From positions 6,068,001 to 6,132,000 of the forward strand of contig NZ_CP084541.1 in the NCBI RefSeq assembly GCF_020410765.1: a stretch of 64,000 nt of DNA. The letters are read 5' to 3'. Origin of the DNA: Streptomyces marincola. Lineage in GTDB: Bacteria > Actinomycetota > Actinomycetes > Streptomycetales > Streptomycetaceae. The position numbers and the translations under genes were made by a program. Of this stretch, positions 15,754 to 23,674 are shown one piece after another. The notes under the pieces were generated by a model. It was given only the letters and a program-made list of their open reading frames with translations. It was not told the origin of the DNA and made no database searches. The number at the start of each line of letters is the position of its first letter. The first letter of the stretch is position 1.

Positions 15754-16650
15754 GTGGGCACGCGCGTGACCGTGGTCGGCGAAGCGCTGGTCGATCTCTT
15801 GTGGCGGTCCGGTGCGCGGGAGGCGCACGCGGTCGCCGGCGGCAGCCCGGCGAATGTGGCCGTCGGCCTGCACCGGCTCGAACGCCCGGTCACGCTCGTG
15901 ACCGCCTGGGGCGAGGACCCGCCGGGCGCGCTGGTGCGCGAGCACCTGGCGGAGACCGGGGTCGAGGTGCGGCGTGTGCGGGCCGAGTCCGACCGCACGA
16001 CCGTGGCCCTGGCCTACCTGGGGGAGGACGGCGCGGCCACCTATGACTTCGTCGCGGCGTGGGACCCCGCGGAGCTTCCGGTGCCCGAGGACACCGCCGT
16101 GCTGCACACCGGTTCCCTCGCGGTCGTGATCGAGCCGGGGGCCTCCCGGGTCCTCGACCTGTGCCGCGCCCAGCGGCGGGCGGGCCGCACCGTGGCCGCC
16201 GATCTCAACGTCAGGCCCGCCGTGCAGCCGGACCGGGACGCCTACCGCGCGGTGTGCCTGCGGCTGGCCGGCGCCGTGGACGTGCTCAAGGCGAGCGACG
16301 AGGATCTCGGGTGGCTGTGGCCGGGGCGCCCTGCGGAGGAGGCGGCGCGCGAACTGCTCGCCGCCGGGCCCGCGTTGGTCGTCGTGACGCTGGGCGGTGA
16401 CGGGGCGTTCGCCGTCACGGCGGAGGGCGGGGCGCGGGTGACGGCCCCCGAGGTGGAGGTCGTCGACACCGTCGGCGCCGGGGACACGTTCCAGGCCGCG
16501 CTGCTCGACGCCGTCGCCGAACGGGGCGGACCGCCCGTGGGGCGCGAGGCCCTGACGGAGGTATTGGCACGGTGTGCGGCTGCTGCGGCGATCACATGTA
16601 CGAGAAGGGGCGCGAACCCGCCCACGCGCGCCGATCTGATGCTCCTGTGA
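15754..16650 (+). CDS. PfkB-family carbohydrate kinase (fructokinase-like)
   Basis: This 298-aa protein begins GTG with an upstream GGGGAAG. It has the N-terminal VVGEALVDLL and GGSPANVAVGLHRL signature and the C-terminal DTVGAGDTFQAALL (238-251) holding the catalytic Asp244 and anion hole. The closest familiar group is ScrK/ribokinase-like fructokinases that phosphorylate a sugar with ATP. No sugar transporter is adjacent, so the substrate is uncertain. Confidence 0.88.
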   Translation: MGTRVTVVGEALVDLLWRSGAREAHAVAGGSPANVAVGLHRLERPVTLVTAWGEDPPGALVREHLAETGVEVRRVRAESDRTTVALAYLGEDGAATYDFVAAWDPAELPVPEDTAVLHTGSLAVVIEPGASRVLDLCRAQRRAGRTVAADLNVRPAVQPDRDAYRAVCLRLAGAVDVLKASDEDLGWLWPGRPAEEAARELLAAGPALVVVTLGGDGAFAVTAEGGARVTAPEVEVVDTVGAGDTFQAALLDAVAERGGPPVGREALTEVLARCAAAAAITCTRRGANPPTRADLMLL

Positions 16651-17069
16651 CTCCGATGTGTGGAACCTGAAAGGGGATTAACAGGTTCGAAACAACAGGG
16701 CCCGTGACTCGCCGTCAGTTCGGGATAGCGCTCTCGGGGGCACGCTGGCCGACCTGCGTCCTGATGATACGATCGCCGGGCTTGCCAAGCGGGCCGAGCG
16801 CACGTTAGGCATTGGGCCAACCGGTAAACAGCCGAGAGGGTTTCACCCTGAGGAGCACGATGCCGTCAGCAGGGCACACGGAGCCGCTACGACGGCTTGG
16901 CCGGCAATCCCGCCGCCCGGCGCGGTGGATGGCGCCCCGGCGGCCCGGCCCGGCTCCGTCACCATGCCGGGCCGGTCGGTAGGGCGGAATCCGCGCGGGG
17001 GAAGTCGGATTCGAGAACACGGCATCCTCAGTTTTCATTTACCTGGCGGACTAGCTTGAAGAGAAATTC
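16651..17069. other. Intergenic region upstream of the conservon
   Basis: About 420 bases without a recognisable gene. It contains one inverted repeat (16663-16688) and, near 16782-16811, a weak TTGCCA / TAGGCA pair 18 bp apart that could be a promoter far upstream of cvnA. Confidence 0.4.
16663..16688. repeat. Inverted repeat after the PfkB kinase gene
   Basis: GAACCTG (16663-16669) and CAGGTTC (16682-16688) with a 12-nt spacer. It could be a weak terminator of the kinase gene or an operator; there is no T-run. Confidence 0.4.
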
Positions 17070-18188
17070 ATGAGCCAATACCTACAGGACCCGGCGCTCT
17101 GGGGCCTGGTCGTCGGGGCTCCCCTCGCCGCATCCGTGATATATCGAGGGCGGAAGTCCAACGCGAGACTCCGTGAGGAGAAGGCGGAGGTCGAAACACG
17201 GCACGCCGAGCTCCAGGACAATTTCAGCGACGCCGTGGAAGAGGCGCGCCTGCGCGCGGAGGACGCGACCAAGACGGCCCTGAAGTCGGCCATGCGGACC
17301 CTCCAGGGCCTGGCCAACGAGCAGCAGCTCGCCATTTCGAAGGTCCAGGGCAAGTACGGCGACCAGGAGTTCCTCCAGGACCTCCTGGAGATCGACCACA
17401 TGAACTCCCAGTTCGGCAGGCGCGCCCAGTCCGTCTCCGTGCTGTGCGACGGCTGGCTCGGCCGGCAGCGTTCGGTCGCCTCGGTCTACGACGTGGCCCG
17501 CAGCGCGAAGGGGCGCATCCGCCACTTCACCCGCGTCGAGATCCGCTCGCAGACCAGCTTCGCCGTGATCAGCCAGGTCGTCGAGCCGGTCGCGCTCGTC
17601 CTCGCGGAGCTGCTGGACAACGCCACCAGCTACTCGGCCCCCGAGACGACCATCGACATCAACATCAGGACCGTGCCCAAGGGCGTCTGCGTCATCATCG
17701 ACGACGCGGGTGTCGGCATGAACGAGGAGGAGAAGAGCAGGGCGGCGCGACTGCTGTCGGGGGAGCACCCCGTCAGCGTCACGGAACTGGGCAACCCGCC
17801 GCAGTTCGGCTTCGCGGTCATCGGAGTGCTCGCCGCGCGTTACGGCTTCAGCGTCTCCGTGGACACCGCTTCCCCCTACGGGGGTGTGCGCGCCGTGGTC
17901 CTTCTTCCTCAGGAGCTGCTCACCAGCATGCCCGAACCGCAGACCCCCCCGGCGGCCGAGTTCCCCGCGGACGAACCCGAGCCGGAGGCGACCGGCACCA
18001 CCGCGGGCGGTCTGCCCAAACGGCGCAGACGAGGCGCCATCGCCATCGTGCCCCGGTCCGAGGCGTCGGCCGACGGCAACAGGGCCCGCTCCAGCGAGGA
18101 GACCGCGTCGATCATGGGAGCCTTCCAGCGGGGCACGCAGTCGGGCCGCATCGCCGATACGAGCAGGGAAGGGTCGGAAACCCAGTGA
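17070..18188 (+). CDS. cvnA: Conservon protein CvnA, sensor-kinase-like ATPase
   Basis: This 372-aa protein has a short N-terminal hydrophobic segment (residues 10-26), a coiled coil (about 30-75) and a GHKL ATPase domain with N-box LAELLDNATSYS (178-189) and G1 box DDAGVGM (211-217). The C-terminal 90 residues are Pro/Arg-rich and disordered. Compared with larger nitrate-sensing CvnA proteins it lacks an extracellular sensor domain. Known: conservons (CvnA-D, sometimes with P450s) form a G-protein-like membrane-associated complex in actinomycetes. Its stop overlaps the cvnB GTG (GTGA), so translation is coupled. Confidence 0.92.
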   Translation: MSQYLQDPALWGLVVGAPLAASVIYRGRKSNARLREEKAEVETRHAELQDNFSDAVEEARLRAEDATKTALKSAMRTLQGLANEQQLAISKVQGKYGDQEFLQDLLEIDHMNSQFGRRAQSVSVLCDGWLGRQRSVASVYDVARSAKGRIRHFTRVEIRSQTSFAVISQVVEPVALVLAELLDNATSYSAPETTIDINIRTVPKGVCVIIDDAGVGMNEEEKSRAARLLSGEHPVSVTELGNPPQFGFAVIGVLAARYGFSVSVDTASPYGGVRAVVLLPQELLTSMPEPQTPPAAEFPADEPEPEATGTTAGGLPKRRRRGAIAIVPRSEASADGNRARSSEETASIMGAFQRGTQSGRIADTSREGSETQ

Positions 18189-18586
18189 ACACCGAACTGT
18201 CGTGGATGCTTGAGGGTGCCCTTGAGGTCCCGGGGGCCCGGCACGCGATCCTGGTCTCAGCGGACGGCCTGCTGATGGCGCGTTCCAAGGACGTCGACAA
18301 GGACCACGCGGACACCGTCGCCGCGGCCATGAGCGGTATGCAGTCGCTCAGCCGTACGGTCGCCGGATTCAGCGGCGGCGCCGCCATGCAATGGCGGCAG
18401 ACGGTCGTCGAATTCGACGGCGGATGGGTCTTCCTCATCTCCGCGGGAGAAGGTGCCTACCTGGCCGTCTCGGCTTCGCCGAGTGTGGACATGGCCGACA
18501 TCACCTTCCGTATGCAGCAGCTCGTCGCGCAGCTCGGCAAGGCGCTGACCACACCGCCCCGCGAGAACACCGGGACCCAAGCATGA
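18185..18586 (+). CDS. cvnB: Conservon protein CvnB, roadblock/LC7 domain
   Basis: This 133-aa roadblock/LC7 protein has a GTG start overlapping the cvnA stop. The N-terminus LSWMLEGALEVPGARHAILV and the following SADGLLMARS match the family. Known role: it binds the CvnD GTPase and CvnA, probably acting like a GTPase regulator. The stop overlaps the cvnC ATG (ATGA). Confidence 0.93.
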   Translation: MNTELSWMLEGALEVPGARHAILVSADGLLMARSKDVDKDHADTVAAAMSGMQSLSRTVAGFSGGAAMQWRQTVVEFDGGWVFLISAGEGAYLAVSASPSVDMADITFRMQQLVAQLGKALTTPPRENTGTQA

Positions 18587-18957
18587 CGCCGCCGCACGAC
18601 CAGGAGCCGGACACCGGCGGATTAGTACGTCCCTATGTCATCACGAACGGCCGGGAAATCGCCGACGGTGACAAGTTCGAGCTGGTCACGCTGATCACGG
18701 CTGCCCAGGACCAGCAGCAGAAGGCCCGCCTCGACCCGGAGAAGCGGAGCCTGGTGGAACTGTGCGAGGGCGGATACCTGTCCGTCGCGGAGATCGCGGG
18801 GCACATGGAACTGCCCGTCGGCGTCATCAAGGTGCTGCTGTCCGATCTCGCCGAAAGCGGCCACATTCTCACCCGTGCCCCTGTGCCTGCGGCGCAGCTC
18901 ACCGACATTCAGGTCCTTCAGGAGGTGCTGGATGGACTCCAGGCACGTTTCGGGTGA
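18583..18957 (+). CDS. cvnC: Conservon protein CvnC, DUF742
   Basis: This 124-aa DUF742 protein contains GLVRPYVITNGREI and then LCEGGYLSVAEIAGHMELPV with a winged-helix-like pattern. ATG overlaps the cvnB stop. Codon 14 is TTA (18622-18624), a rare leucine codon read by the bldA tRNA, so CvnC and coupled downstream genes may depend on development. The 3' end overlaps cvnD by 26 nt. Confidence 0.92.
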   Translation: MTPPHDQEPDTGGLVRPYVITNGREIADGDKFELVTLITAAQDQQQKARLDPEKRSLVELCEGGYLSVAEIAGHMELPVGVIKVLLSDLAESGHILTRAPVPAAQLTDIQVLQEVLDGLQARFG

Positions 18958-19534
18958 CGCACGGCACCTGCACGGCAACGTGCAGATCGCCGCCAAGATT
19001 CTCGTCGTCGGTCATTTCGCCGTCGGTAAGACCACGTTCATCGGAACGCTGTCCGAGATCCCCCCGCTGCGCACCGAGGAACGCATGACGCAGGCCGCGG
19101 CCGGCGTGGACGACCTCAAGGGCGTCAAGGGAAAGACGACGACGACCGTGGCGATGGACTTCGGCCGCCTGACGCTCAACGACCGGCTGGTCCTCTACCT
19201 GTTCGGCACCCCGGGGCAGCAGCGCTTCGTCCAGGTGTGGGAGGACATGACGCGGGGGGCACTCGGCGCGCTCGTGCTCGTCGACCCCGAGCGGCTCAAG
19301 GAGTCGTTCGCCGTGATGGACCTGGTCGAGAAGTACGGCATCCCGTACGCGGTCGCCGTCAACCGCTTCGACGGCGGCGAGGTCAGGTCCGAACCGGAAC
19401 TGAGGGAAGCGCTCGACCTGCTGCCCGAGACGCCGGTCATCACCTGTGACGCGCGGGACGAGAAGTCATCGGCGAAGGCGCTGGTCTCGCTCGTGCGCTA
19501 TCTCCAGAGTCGTACCCGACAGGAGCAACAATGA
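18932..19534 (+). CDS. cvnD: Conservon protein CvnD, small GTPase-like ATP/GTP-binding protein
   Basis: This 200-aa protein starts inside cvnC with GGAGGTG just upstream. The P-loop GHFAVGKTTFIG, switch-region threonines in KGKTTTTVAMDFG, G3-like LFGTPGQQRF and G4-like AVNRFDG are present. It is the GTPase switch of the conservon, expected to cycle on the CvnA/B/C complex. Its stop overlaps the P450 start (ATGA), so all five genes are coupled. Confidence 0.93.
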   Translation: MDSRHVSGDARHLHGNVQIAAKILVVGHFAVGKTTFIGTLSEIPPLRTEERMTQAAAGVDDLKGVKGKTTTTVAMDFGRLTLNDRLVLYLFGTPGQQRFVQVWEDMTRGALGALVLVDPERLKESFAVMDLVEKYGIPYAVAVNRFDGGEVRSEPELREALDLLPETPVITCDARDEKSSAKALVSLVRYLQSRTRQEQQ

Positions 19535-20907
19535 ACGATCTCTCTGGTCCCGGGACGCCACCCCCCGGCTGCCCCGCGCACAACGGCGGTCGCCCCGCCC
19601 CGGACGCCGCCACCAGGATCCCGCTGTACGGACCGGAGTTCGCCGCCAGGCCGCAGGAGTTCTACGAGGCGATGCGTGCCTACGGGCCGGCGGCGCCCGT
19701 GGAGCTGGCCCCCGGCGTCGAGGCCACCCTCGTCACCGACTACGCCGCCGCGCTCCAGGTGCTCCAGAACCCCGACGTCTTCACCCGGGACTCGCGGCGC
19801 TGGAGAGCGCTGGAGGACGGCACCATACCGCCGGACAGCCCGGTCCTCGGCATGATGGGCTACCGGCCCAACGTGCTCTTCACCGACGGCGCCGAGCACC
19901 TGAGGCTGCGGCAGACCATCGCCGACAGCCTGACGCGGATCGACGCCTACCGCGTCGGCCGGCACGTGGAGCGGGTGTCCGCCTACCTGGCCGACCAGTT
20001 CAAGCACAAGGGCACCGTCGACCTGCTGAACGACTACGCCAAGCCGCTGACGTTCCTGGTGTTCAACGAGCTGTTCGGCGCCTCGGCCGAGGTCGGCGAC
20101 CGCCTGATCCGGGGCTTCACCGGCATCTTCGACGGCGTCGACGCCGAGACGGCCAACCAGGAGCTCGCCGAGAGCCTGCTCCAGCTCGTCGCGCAGAAAC
20201 GGGCAAGACCCGGCGACGACATCACCTCCTGGATGATGGAGCACCCGGCCAAGCTCACCGACGAGGAGATGCTGCACCAGATCACCATCATGATGGGCGC
20301 GGGCATCGAGCCCGAGCGCAACCTCATCGCCAACGGCCTGCTGCTGATCCTGTCCGACGAGCGCTACTTCGGCGGGCTGCACGGCGGCGGGCTGCTCGTC
20401 GAGGACGCCATCAACGAGGTGCTCTGGAACTCCCCGCCGATCGCGAACTACGCGACCCACTTCCCCGTGCAGGACACCGACCTCGCCGGGGTGAAGCTGC
20501 CCGCGTTCTCGCCGGTCCTGATCAGCTTCGCCGGGGCCAACACCGACCCCGCGCTGTCCGCGTCCCGGCAGATGCTCAGCAAACGGGCCCACCTGGCGTG
20601 GGGTGCGGGGCCGCACGCCTGCCCGGTCAAGGACTCGGCCTCCCTCGTCGCCACAACGGCCATCGAACGTCTCCTCAACGAGATCCCCGACGTCGAACTG
20701 GCCGTCCCCGCCGACCAGCTGGAATGGCGCCCCGGCGTGTTCCACCGGGCGCTGAGCACCCTGCCCGCGCGCTTCACGCCGGTGCAGCGGCAGGCAGCCG
20801 CGGCGGGCGCCGCGCCCGCGGGCCGGGCGTCGGTATCCGGCCAGGCCGGGAGCAGGGCGGAGCGCAAGGGCTGGTGGAGTTCGTTCCTCACCTGGTGGCG
20901 TGCGTGA
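19531..20907 (+). CDS. Conservon-associated cytochrome P450, CYP157-like, lacking the ExxR motif
   Basis: This 458-aa P450 is coupled to cvnD by ATGA. The heme-ligand region WGAGPHACPVKDSA (357-370) keeps Cys364, but Trp replaces the usual Phe. The K-helix motif is Glu296-Val-Leu-Trp299, so the nearly invariant ExxR arginine is absent, and the I-helix reads GAGIEPERN, lacking the usual acid-threonine pair. These changes are known for the CYP157 family, which accompanies conservons. A Pro/Ala-rich C-terminal tail of about 60 residues ends in WWSSFLTWWRA, which could contact membrane or partners. It may be catalytically atypical or a redox/regulatory partner of the next P450. Confidence 0.9.
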   Translation: MNDLSGPGTPPPGCPAHNGGRPAPDAATRIPLYGPEFAARPQEFYEAMRAYGPAAPVELAPGVEATLVTDYAAALQVLQNPDVFTRDSRRWRALEDGTIPPDSPVLGMMGYRPNVLFTDGAEHLRLRQTIADSLTRIDAYRVGRHVERVSAYLADQFKHKGTVDLLNDYAKPLTFLVFNELFGASAEVGDRLIRGFTGIFDGVDAETANQELAESLLQLVAQKRARPGDDITSWMMEHPAKLTDEEMLHQITIMMGAGIEPERNLIANGLLLILSDERYFGGLHGGGLLVEDAINEVLWNSPPIANYATHFPVQDTDLAGVKLPAFSPVLISFAGANTDPALSASRQMLSKRAHLAWGAGPHACPVKDSASLVATTAIERLLNEIPDVELAVPADQLEWRPGVFHRALSTLPARFTPVQRQAAAAGAAPAGRASVSGQAGSRAERKGWWSSFLTWWRA

Positions 20908-21067
20908 CGCGCCTGTGTGACGCAGTCGACGGGGGAATGCCTCTGCGGCATATGTGTGACTGACTGTTCGCGAGGGTAATGGTGCCGGAGGCCGCACCGA
21001 CTGCCGGACCCAACGTCAGACGATGGGCAGTCGTGTGGCCTATCCGGCATGCCTCAAAGGAGTATCC

Positions 21068-22333
21068 GTGGAACTTGCTGACGGAGATACGGCGATCGAT
21101 CCACGTTCCATCATTTCCCAAGTGTCGCGACTGCGCGCGTCGCGGGGACAGGCTGACCCCTATCCCATTTATGAAGAATTCCGAGCCATGGGCGAGGTCA
21201 TACCCGCCCCATGGGGAGCACATTTCCTGACCGGCTACGAGCTGTGCGACCACGTGCTGCGGAGCAGGTCGTGGGCCGCGCTCGACGACAGCTGGCGCGC
21301 ACGTCAGGAGCCAGGCAGCCGCTGGCTCGCGCCGGCCTCACGGGAACTCGGCCACGTTCTCCAGGGACTCAATCCCCCGGAGCACACACGACATCGGCGT
21401 TCCGTGGGCAACCTTTTCGACCGTACCACGATCACTCGGCTGCGCGGCCCGGTGACCGCCATAGCGAACGGCCTTCTCGACACGCTCGACGAACGTCTCC
21501 ACGAGGACGGGATCGCGGATTTCTCCGCCCTGGTCAGCGAGGAAATGACGATCGCAGTCATGGGGCACTGGATCGGAATACCGGCCGCAGATCACGCCAT
21601 AGTCCGCCATCACAGCCACGCGCACGGCCAGGCGCAGGAATTGCTGCCCTCCCCGAGTCAGATGGCCGCCGCCGACGCCGGCGCACTCGGAATGCGCGAT
21701 TACTTCACCGGCCTGGTCCGCGACCGCAGAACCCGCCTCGGGGACGACGTGCTGTCCGGCTGGATTCGTACCTGGGACGAGCTGGAGCCCGATCGGGAAC
21801 GAGCCGACGAAGCCGTCTACTTCCTCGTCATGTTCATCGTGGGTGCCGCGCTGGAAACCACCTCGATGCTGCTGTCGAACCTCGTCCTCGTCCTCGACCA
21901 GCACCCCGCCCAGCGGAACTGGCTGCGCGAGCACCCCGAGGAAGTGCCGCGCGCCGTCGAGGAGATACTGCGCTTCGACCCGCCCGTGCACGTCACCACC
22001 CGCGTGGCACGCGAGGACACGGTCGTCGCGGGCACGCCCGTGCGGGCCGACGAGCTCGTGCACCTTTTGATCGCCTCGGCCAACCGCGACCCGGCCGCCG
22101 TGCCCGAGCCGGACGTCTTCGACATCCGCCGCTCCGGCCGGAGCCTCAGCCACCTCGCGTTCGGCGGTGGCGTTCACTACTGCATCGGTGCCGGGCTCGC
22201 CCGGCTCCAGGCGCAGGTGCTGCTCGACGCGCTGCTGCGGCGGTACCCCGCGCTGCGCGTCGCCGGGCCGCCGCAGTGGGAGCCGCGGGTGGCCTTCCGC
22301 CGCCTGAAGTCCCTCGACGTCGTGGTGCGTTGA
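21068..22333 (+). CDS. Cytochrome P450 with canonical motifs
   Basis: GTG 21068 has AAAGGAG 5 nt upstream. This 421-aa soluble P450 has I-helix GAALETT (259-265), ExxR in EEILR (Glu299, Arg302) and the heme loop FGGGVHYCIG with Cys372. It follows the ExxR-less P450 by 160 nt, a pairing typical of conservon loci, where this is probably the active monooxygenase. The redox partner and substrate are not encoded here. Codon use is slightly less GC-rich in its first 200 codons than that of its neighbours. Confidence 0.92.
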   Translation: MELADGDTAIDPRSIISQVSRLRASRGQADPYPIYEEFRAMGEVIPAPWGAHFLTGYELCDHVLRSRSWAALDDSWRARQEPGSRWLAPASRELGHVLQGLNPPEHTRHRRSVGNLFDRTTITRLRGPVTAIANGLLDTLDERLHEDGIADFSALVSEEMTIAVMGHWIGIPAADHAIVRHHSHAHGQAQELLPSPSQMAAADAGALGMRDYFTGLVRDRRTRLGDDVLSGWIRTWDELEPDRERADEAVYFLVMFIVGAALETTSMLLSNLVLVLDQHPAQRNWLREHPEEVPRAVEEILRFDPPVHVTTRVAREDTVVAGTPVRADELVHLLIASANRDPAAVPEPDVFDIRRSGRSLSHLAFGGGVHYCIGAGLARLQAQVLLDALLRRYPALRVAGPPQWEPRVAFRRLKSLDVVVR

Positions 22334-22347
22334 GGGCCGTGGGTGTG

Positions 22348-23115
22348 ATGGACCCCGGGTACCGCACCCTCGACGTCACCAGGGAAGGGCACGTGGTGCG
22401 TGTCCGCTTCGACACCCCCGAGGCGGGCAACGCCGTCACCGGGACCGTGCTCGCCGAACTGCTCGCCGTGCTCGGGGCCGTCCGCGACGACCCGGACGTG
22501 CGCGTGCTCGTCCTGTCGGGCGCCGGGCCCGACTTCAGTCTCGGCGGTGACCTCGACGAATTCGACGGACTGATGGCCAAGGACCCCACGGGGGCGCACA
22601 TCGCGGCCCTGGGCGACCGGGCACGCCGGGTGTGCGAGGCGCTCGCGGGCGGCAGCGCCGTCACCGTGGCCAGGCTGCACGGCCGGGTGGTCGGGGCGGG
22701 CCTGGCGCTCGCGCTGTTCTGCGACCTGCGTGCCGGGGCGGACAGCACGCGGTTCCGCATGCCGGAACTCGCCGTCGGCCTCCCCATCGCGTGGGGCGGG
22801 GCCCTGCCGCGGCTGATGCACGAGGCCGGTGCGGCCCGGGTCAGGGAACTGCTGCTGATGGGCAGCGGTTTCGGCGCGGCCACCGCCAAGGAGATGTCCG
22901 TGCTGCACCGCGTGGCGCCCGAGGCCGAGCTCGACGACGTGATCCAGCAGTGGATCAGGCCCCTGGTGCGGCGGTCACCGACGGCCCTGCGCGTCACCAA
23001 GGCGGTGCTCGGCTCCTACGCCGCCGCCGCGCGCACGGCCGACGCCTCCCTGCTGGACGGGGAACTCCTCGCCGCGGCGCTGGCCGCGCGCCGGGAGGAA
23101 CGCGGCAGGCCCTGA
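22348..23115 (+). CDS. Enoyl-CoA hydratase/isomerase family protein
   Basis: This 255-aa crotonase-fold protein has oxyanion-hole segments LGGDLDEFDG and GRVVGAGLALALFCDLRA, then FRMPELAVGLPIAWGGALPR. It starts 14 nt after the P450 stop. ATG 22348 is used, but GTG codons at 22339 and 22345 are in frame. It may act on acyl-CoA substrates; catalytic acids are not obvious, so hydratase versus isomerase is open. It is probably co-transcribed with the P450. Confidence 0.85.
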   Translation: MDPGYRTLDVTREGHVVRVRFDTPEAGNAVTGTVLAELLAVLGAVRDDPDVRVLVLSGAGPDFSLGGDLDEFDGLMAKDPTGAHIAALGDRARRVCEALAGGSAVTVARLHGRVVGAGLALALFCDLRAGADSTRFRMPELAVGLPIAWGGALPRLMHEAGAARVRELLLMGSGFGAATAKEMSVLHRVAPEAELDDVIQQWIRPLVRRSPTALRVTKAVLGSYAAAARTADASLLDGELLAAALAARREERGRP

Positions 23116-23123
23116 GCGGCCGA

Positions 23124-23159
23124 GGGCCGGGACCGGGGCGCGTGCCCCGGTCCCGGCCC
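23124..23159. terminator. Strong 16-bp hairpin terminator
   Basis: GGGCCGGGACCGGGGC (23124-23139) and its exact complement (23144-23159) with a 4-nt loop, directly after the crotonase gene. It probably serves both this and the convergent dodecin gene. Confidence 0.75.
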
Positions 23160-23167
23160 GGTGGCGG

Positions 23168-23192
23168 GCGCCGGGGCCCCGGGCCCCGGCGC
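23168..23192. terminator. Second GC-rich palindrome between convergent genes
   Basis: GCGCCGGGGCCC (23168-23179) and GGGCCCCGGCGC (23181-23192) around one base. It lies just beyond the dodecin stop on the minus strand, in tandem with the preceding hairpin. Confidence 0.55.
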
Positions 23193-23212
23193 GGGGACGT
23201 TCCGGCGAAAGG

Positions 23213-23452
23213 TCAGCCGCCGTCGCCGTCCCCGCCTCCCTCGCCCGCTTCCAGCCGGAAGCCGACCTTCAGGCCCACCTGGTAGTGCTCGACGGCGCCC
23301 TCCACGATGTGGCCCCGGATCTGCGTCACCTCGAACCAGTCCAGCTGGCGGAGCGTCTGGGCGGCCCGGCCGATCCCGTTGCGGATGGCGTCGTCCAGGC
23401 CCTCGTGGGACGACCCCACGATCTCGGTGACCCGGTAGATGTGCGCGCTCAT
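23213..23452 (-). CDS. Dodecin family flavin-binding protein
   Basis: This 79-aa protein from the ATG in MSAHIYRVTEIVGSS contains the dodecin core DDAIRNGIGRAAQTLRQLDWFEV, then TQIRGHIVEG and VEHYQVGLKVGFRL. Known: dodecins assemble into dodecamers that store flavins or CoA-related ligands. The Trp of the flavin-stacking site is present (LDWFEV). The C-terminal Gly/Asp tail is unusual but short. Confidence 0.92.
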   Translation of the reverse strand: MSAHIYRVTEIVGSSHEGLDDAIRNGIGRAAQTLRQLDWFEVTQIRGHIVEGAVEHYQVGLKVGFRLEAGEGGGDGDGG

Positions 23453-23617
23453 GCTGGCCTCCTCGGCGGGTGGACACGGACATGTGCCGCTTTCCACCGT
23501 GCAACAGCGGGCGTCGTTCCGCACCCGGTGGAGGAGGCCGGCGGCCGGCCCTCCGGTGCGCGCACGGGGGTTGACCCTCGGAGCCGGGGCGTGGAAGGGT
23601 TCCGGCGAAGAGGGCGT

Positions 23618-23630
23618 TTGAACGATTCAA
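23618..23630. promoter_or_regulatory. Palindromic operator upstream of the GH43 gene
   Basis: TTGAA-CGA-TTCAA is a perfect inverted repeat with a CG-containing centre, 45 bp before the GH43 start. The form resembles LacI-family operators that control glycoside hydrolases in Streptomyces. No LacI gene is adjacent. Confidence 0.5.
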
Positions 23631-23674
23631 TCCGCGTCGGCGGCCCGGCCCGGGCGCACGGGAGGCAGGACAGC

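Noticed and set aside
19531..22333. Two P450s considered as part of a natural-product gene cluster.
   Set aside because: They are attached to a conservon by overlapping genes, and no synthase, tailoring set or pathway regulator is present.
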